Source: Eubacterium sp. (GTDB lineage: Bacteria > Bacillota > Clostridia > Oscillospirales > Acutalibacteraceae). Taken from it: a stretch of DNA of 8,995 nucleotides. Below are positions 6,550 to 8,995 of this stretch, one piece after another. The DNA is taken from positions 1 to 8,995 of the forward strand of contig JAIDEF010000149.1 of NCBI GenBank assembly GCA_029054965.1, written 5' to 3'. Each line of letters begins with the position of its first letter. Position 1 is the stretch's first letter. Below the pieces are notes generated by a model. It was not told where the DNA came from. It made no database searches and worked only from the letters and a program-made list of their open reading frames with translations. The position numbers and the translations under genes are program-made.

Positions 6550-6720
6550 TTATTCCTGTGCAGGAGCGCCAACAGGGCAAACACCTTCGCAAGCGCCGCA
6601 TTCAATACAAGTGTCAGCATCGATTACGAACTTACCGTCACCCTCTGAAATAGCACTTACAGGACATTCAGCAGCACAAGCGCCGCATGAGATACAATCA
6701 TCTGAAATTGCGTATGCCAT
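6550..6720 (-). CDS. 2[4Fe-4S] clostridial-type ferredoxin, 56 residues
   Basis: This short gene encodes M-A-Y-A-I-S-D-D-C and onward, ending in P-A-Q-E. It has two complete C-x2-C-x2-C-x3-C-P motifs: Cys9, 12, 15, 19 and Cys38, 41, 44, 48. The 56-residue length and internal two-fold symmetry are those of the clostridial bacterial ferredoxins. These carry two low-potential [4Fe-4S] clusters and shuttle electrons in the cytoplasm for pyruvate:ferredoxin oxidoreductase, hydrogenase and related enzymes. The ATG at 6720 has a near-perfect ribosome site, AGGAGGTG (6729-6736), with an 8-base spacer, suggesting high expression. It has its own promoter and a strong terminator. It lies downstream of ricT on the same strand, but with its own promoter. 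The C-terminal half has the same domain pattern with no truncation. Confidence 0.97.
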   Translation of the reverse strand: MAYAISDDCISCGACAAECPVSAISEGDGKFVIDADTCIECGACEGVCPVGAPAQE

Positions 6721-6757
6721 TATAGATACACCTCCTACATCATCAAGCTATATCAAT

Positions 6758-6786
6758 AATATAACAGTATATTATTAAAAAATCAA
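6758..6786 (-). promoter_or_regulatory. Sigma-A-type promoter of the ferredoxin gene with extended -10
   Basis: On the - strand TTGATT (-35, plus-strand 6781-6786) is followed by a 17-base spacer and TATATT (-10, 6758-6763). The -10 is preceded by TGT, giving an extended TGn -10 element. It lies in the 73-base gap after ricT and about 38 bases upstream of the ferredoxin start. No strong terminator separates ricT from this promoter, so some readthrough from the upstream operon is possible. Confidence 0.65.
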
Positions 6787-6793
6787 GTGATTT

Positions 6794-7645
6794 TTACTCA
6801 TTTGAAGATTTTTCTTTAGAATTGTCAAAATTGCCTTTTTTGACCACTCGCACCTCAGACCTGTTAACTGAAACAGGCAGTGCCTCCGGTGCTTTATCAA
6901 GCTGAACCTTAAGCATTCCGGTAAGAATTGAAACATCAACAACAGTTCCCCTGCCCTCACGGCAATCAACAACCGAACCCTTTCTCGGTGTGATTTTGTT
7001 AAGGTATTCATAGGAATTCTGCTCATATTTCAGGCAGCACAGAAGTCTGCCGCAGGTTCCGCTGATTTTACCGGGAGCTAATGATAAACCCTGATCCTTA
7101 GCCATTTTTATTGAAACACTGTGAAAATCATCCAGAAAAGTAGAGCAGCAAAAGGGTCTGCCGCAAATGCCAAGACCTCCAAGCAGCCTGCTTTCATCAC
7201 GTACTCCGATTTGTCTGAGTTCAATTCTTTTGCGAAAATGAGAAGCTAAATCCTTAACCAGCTCTCTGAAATCAACCCTGCCATCAGCAGTGAAGTAAAA
7301 AATAATTTTTGTTCTGTCAAAGGAACACTCTGCATCTGTAAGAAACATTTCAAGATTATGATTTTTTATTTTCTCGGCACACACAACAAGTGCATCCTTT
7401 TCATAAGCCTTGTTTTCCTCAATTATTTTTAAATCTTCCTCTGTGGCAATTCTCTTAACCGGCTTAAGCGGTGCAACGACCTCGTCCTCGTCAACCTCTT
7501 TAACGTTTGACTGTGCAGTACCGCACTCAACACCCTTTGCAGTTTCAACCACAAGCACCTGACCCTTTTTGCAGTCGATACCGCATGGATCAAAATAGTA
7601 AGTTTTGCCTGTATCCTTAAAACGGACACCAACAACCTTTGTCAT
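6794..7645 (-). CDS. ricT: PSP1-domain iron-sulfur protein RicT (YaaT)
   Basis: This 283-residue protein belongs to the PSP1-domain family typified by Bacillus subtilis YaaT/RicT. The cysteine-rich centre is diagnostic: G-I-C-G-R-P-F-C-C (Cys161, 166, 167) and T-C-G-R-L-L-C-C-L-K-Y (Cys198, 203, 204). In B. subtilis, RicT forms the RicA-RicF-RicT complex, which binds [4Fe-4S] clusters and supports RNase Y-dependent mRNA processing, sporulation, biofilm and competence. I take the cysteines here as cluster ligands by homology. The N-terminal part (about 1-60) is a beta-rich region and the PSP1 C-terminal domain spans about 60-145. The tail after 265 is charged and probably disordered. GGAGG (7652-7656) stands 6 bases before the ATG. 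It lies 18 bp after holB, the order found in many Firmicutes. RicA and RicF are not in the window. Confidence 0.93.
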   Translation of the reverse strand: MTKVVGVRFKDTGKTYYFDPCGIDCKKGQVLVVETAKGVECGTAQSNVKEVDEDEVVAPLKPVKRIATEEDLKIIEENKAYEKDALVVCAEKIKNHNLEMFLTDAECSFDRTKIIFYFTADGRVDFRELVKDLASHFRKRIELRQIGVRDESRLLGGLGICGRPFCCSTFLDDFHSVSIKMAKDQGLSLAPGKISGTCGRLLCCLKYEQNSYEYLNKITPRKGSVVDCREGRGTVVDVSILTGMLKVQLDKAPEALPVSVNRSEVRVVKKGNFDNSKEKSSNE

Positions 7646-7663
7646 ATATATCCTCCAAATAGC

Positions 7664-8647
7664 CTATCTGCCAATGGCTTGTCTAAGGCTATAACATATT
7701 TTTGTAATAAGCAATGAATTGTTTGAATTCTTAAGTGCCATCTCTTTAAGTTTATCACAAATAGCAATTAAGTCAATAAGCTTTTGACGTGTTATCTTAT
7801 TTTTAAGCATGGTAACTGTTTCCGTCTGACCTGAAATCAGGTCGGCAGACGGCTTGTACACCAATGCATCTCTGAAAATGTTTTTCAAAAAATCCATTGC
7901 AAGAATAATGCTCTGTCTGTCATTCTGAAAGGAAGAACAGGCAGTTAAAAGCGAATACTCGCTGTCACTCACCAACGCACTGCAGACATTCAGGCAAACA
8001 TCCGTTATTTCGCTTACCTTGCCGTTCTGCAAAGAACCAAGGGCTTTGCCTATATTTCCGTTAAAGGTTTCAAGCTGACGTGCTGCAGAAGCTATATCAG
8101 CATTATCAGAATGTGCAGCAATATACTGTGAACCTTCCTTAATATCTACTCCCTCAAGGCTTACAACCACACTGCGTGAAAGCACAGTTTCAAGCAACAT
8201 GCTTTTTGATGAAACAGTCAATATAAAAATCACATATTCAGGCGGCTCCTCAAGAATTTTCAGCAATGCATTCTGTGCAGAAACATTCATACACTCGGCA
8301 TTGCCCAAAATATAAATCTTATAATCAGCCTCATTAGGGCTCATAAAGGCATCATTAACTATGCTTCTTATTACATCAACGTGAAACGAATTGCTTCCGC
8401 CCTCGGCAATATGCTCAATAATATCAGGATGAATCCCCTGCTGTGCCTTACGGCATTGCCGACACTCGCCGCAAGGCTTATTATCACCACGGCATACAAG
8501 AGCACCGGCAAGCTTTCTTGCCAGAGTTTTTTTACCAAGACCGTGCTCACCCTCAATTATCAAGGCATGAGGAAAACGCTTGGAGTCAATAAGACATCCA
8601 AGCTGTTCAATAACACGTGTATTCCCGATAAAGTCAAGCTTGTTCAT
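7664..8647 (-). CDS. holB: DNA polymerase III subunit delta-prime (clamp loader)
   Basis: This 327-residue AAA+ clamp-loader subunit helps load the sliding clamp onto primed DNA with tau/gamma and delta. Visible features are I-G-N near the start and a Walker-A-like G-E-H-G-L-G-K-K-T at 33-41. A four-cysteine zinc module follows (Cys52, 59, 62, 65), then S-A-Q-N-A-L-L-K-I-L-E-E-P-P at 123-136. The L-S-R-S motif at 156-159 stands where many relatives have S-R-C. The C-terminal half (from about 200) is the helical collar domain, weakly conserved as usual. The start codon lies one base after the darA stop, with no good ribosome site close by (GAGG is about 18 bases away). Translation is therefore probably coupled to darA. 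Length and gene neighbours match holB of Firmicutes. Confidence 0.95.
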   Translation of the reverse strand: MNKLDFIGNTRVIEQLGCLIDSKRFPHALIIEGEHGLGKKTLARKLAGALVCRGDNKPCGECRQCRKAQQGIHPDIIEHIAEGGSNSFHVDVIRSIVNDAFMSPNEADYKIYILGNAECMNVSAQNALLKILEEPPEYVIFILTVSSKSMLLETVLSRSVVVSLEGVDIKEGSQYIAAHSDNADIASAARQLETFNGNIGKALGSLQNGKVSEITDVCLNVCSALVSDSEYSLLTACSSFQNDRQSIILAMDFLKNIFRDALVYKPSADLISGQTETVTMLKNKITRQKLIDLIAICDKLKEMALKNSNNSLLITKICYSLRQAIGR

Positions 8648-8648
8648 T

Positions 8649-8972
8649 TTAAAGTTTCTTAAAATCCTCTACATTAATAACAAATGCCACTGCACCGAAT
8701 TCCTCAACATCAACAGGCTTTTTTAAAAGTGAGCCTTCGATAGTGCTTTCAACAGATGTTTCTTTAAGTACTCTTTTTGTTACATTATTTCTGATAAGGT
8801 TAAACAAATCATCAACCCTGTCATCATTAACACCATACAGAATTGTTGTCTGACCACTCTGTAAAAACTGACCCTGTGTTGCTATTTTTGTTGAAAAAAA
8901 GCCCTCGGCACTTGTAACTGCAAGCACCTGCGGTAAATCCTTATTCGATACAATCGCTATAACTAATTTCAT
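8649..8972 (-). CDS. darA: PII-like cyclic-di-AMP receptor (DarA/PstA/YaaQ family), divergent
   Basis: This 107-residue protein aligns over its whole length with the PII-like family known as DarA, PstA or YaaQ. It has M-K-L-V-I-A-I-V, T-K-I-A-T-Q-G-Q-F-L-Q-S-G-Q-T-T (28-43), G-V-N-D-D-R-V-D-D (47-55) and a final F-V-I-N-V-E-D-F. Family members are trimers that bind cyclic-di-AMP in the cytoplasm; their output is not well defined. From memory of the S. aureus protein, several ligand-pocket positions differ here: Phe26 for Arg, Gln35 for Gly, Gln41 for Asn, and a different large loop at about 70-90. Ligand binding should therefore not be assumed. The ATG follows AAGGGTGAT (plus-strand 8976-8984). 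It is followed by holB and ricT as in B. subtilis, where yaaR lies between; that gene is absent here. The operon likely continues beyond the right edge. Confidence 0.88.
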   Translation of the reverse strand: MKLVIAIVSNKDLPQVLAVTSAEGFFSTKIATQGQFLQSGQTTILYGVNDDRVDDLFNLIRNNVTKRVLKETSVESTIEGSLLKKPVDVEEFGAVAFVINVEDFKKL

Positions 8973-8995
8973 AAAATCACCCTTTATATACTTAT

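Noticed and set aside
6776..6794. AAAAATCA/TGATTTTT hairpin as terminator of ricT
   Set aside because: The loop would be only 2 bases, the stem is nearly all A-T, and it overlaps the -35 box of the ferredoxin promoter.
1..8995. Mobile elements, CRISPR arrays, toxin-antitoxin pairs or phage-defence genes
   Set aside because: No transposase or integrase motifs, no spaced direct repeats and no such protein families were seen; the genes are surface-modification, regulatory and housekeeping types.

Overview
The window looks like a low-GC Gram-positive genome of the class Clostridia, most plausibly a Ruminococcus/Oscillospiraceae-type gut anaerobe. The base composition is A+T-rich, Shine-Dalgarno sequences are strong, there is a clostridial-type 2[4Fe-4S] ferredoxin, and the gene trio darA-holB-ricT follows the Firmicutes chromosomal order. 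The genus is an inference. No mobile element, CRISPR array, rRNA or tRNA was seen, and no gene-free stretch exceeds about 150 bases.

Left half, + strand (1-4867): one compact operon whose 5' end lies outside the window. It encodes the C-terminus of an AMP-forming adenylation enzyme, a small carrier protein, an MBOAT membrane acyltransferase, two tandem paralogous membrane-anchored SGNH-type proteins, and a small cytoplasmic alpha/beta hydrolase. Gaps are 1-15 bp and one junction overlaps by 14 bp. The parts match the logic of the Dlt (teichoic acid D-alanylation) system: activate, load on a carrier, pass through an MBOAT, transfer outside the cell with an SGNH protein. However, the gene order, carrier sequence, MBOAT length and duplicated SGNH protein differ from classical dlt. 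I read it as a Dlt-like system that adds an unidentified acyl or aminoacyl group to a cell-surface polymer. A strong bidirectional hairpin (4871-4900) ends it.

Middle, - strand (4918-6720): three separately transcribed genes. They are an AraC regulator with a GyrI-like effector domain, a GtrA-like membrane protein, and a 56-residue ferredoxin. GtrA and the ferredoxin each have a recognisable sigma-A-type promoter with a 17-bp spacer and a downstream intrinsic terminator. A CTGATAT-N13-ATATCAG inverted repeat upstream of the AraC gene is a candidate operator.

Right end, - strand (6794-8972): a tightly packed housekeeping operon read from right to left. It encodes a PII-like cyclic-di-AMP receptor (darA/pstA/yaaQ family, with several divergent residues), the clamp-loader delta-prime subunit (holB), and the PSP1-domain iron-sulfur protein RicT/YaaT. 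The operon probably begins beyond the right edge.
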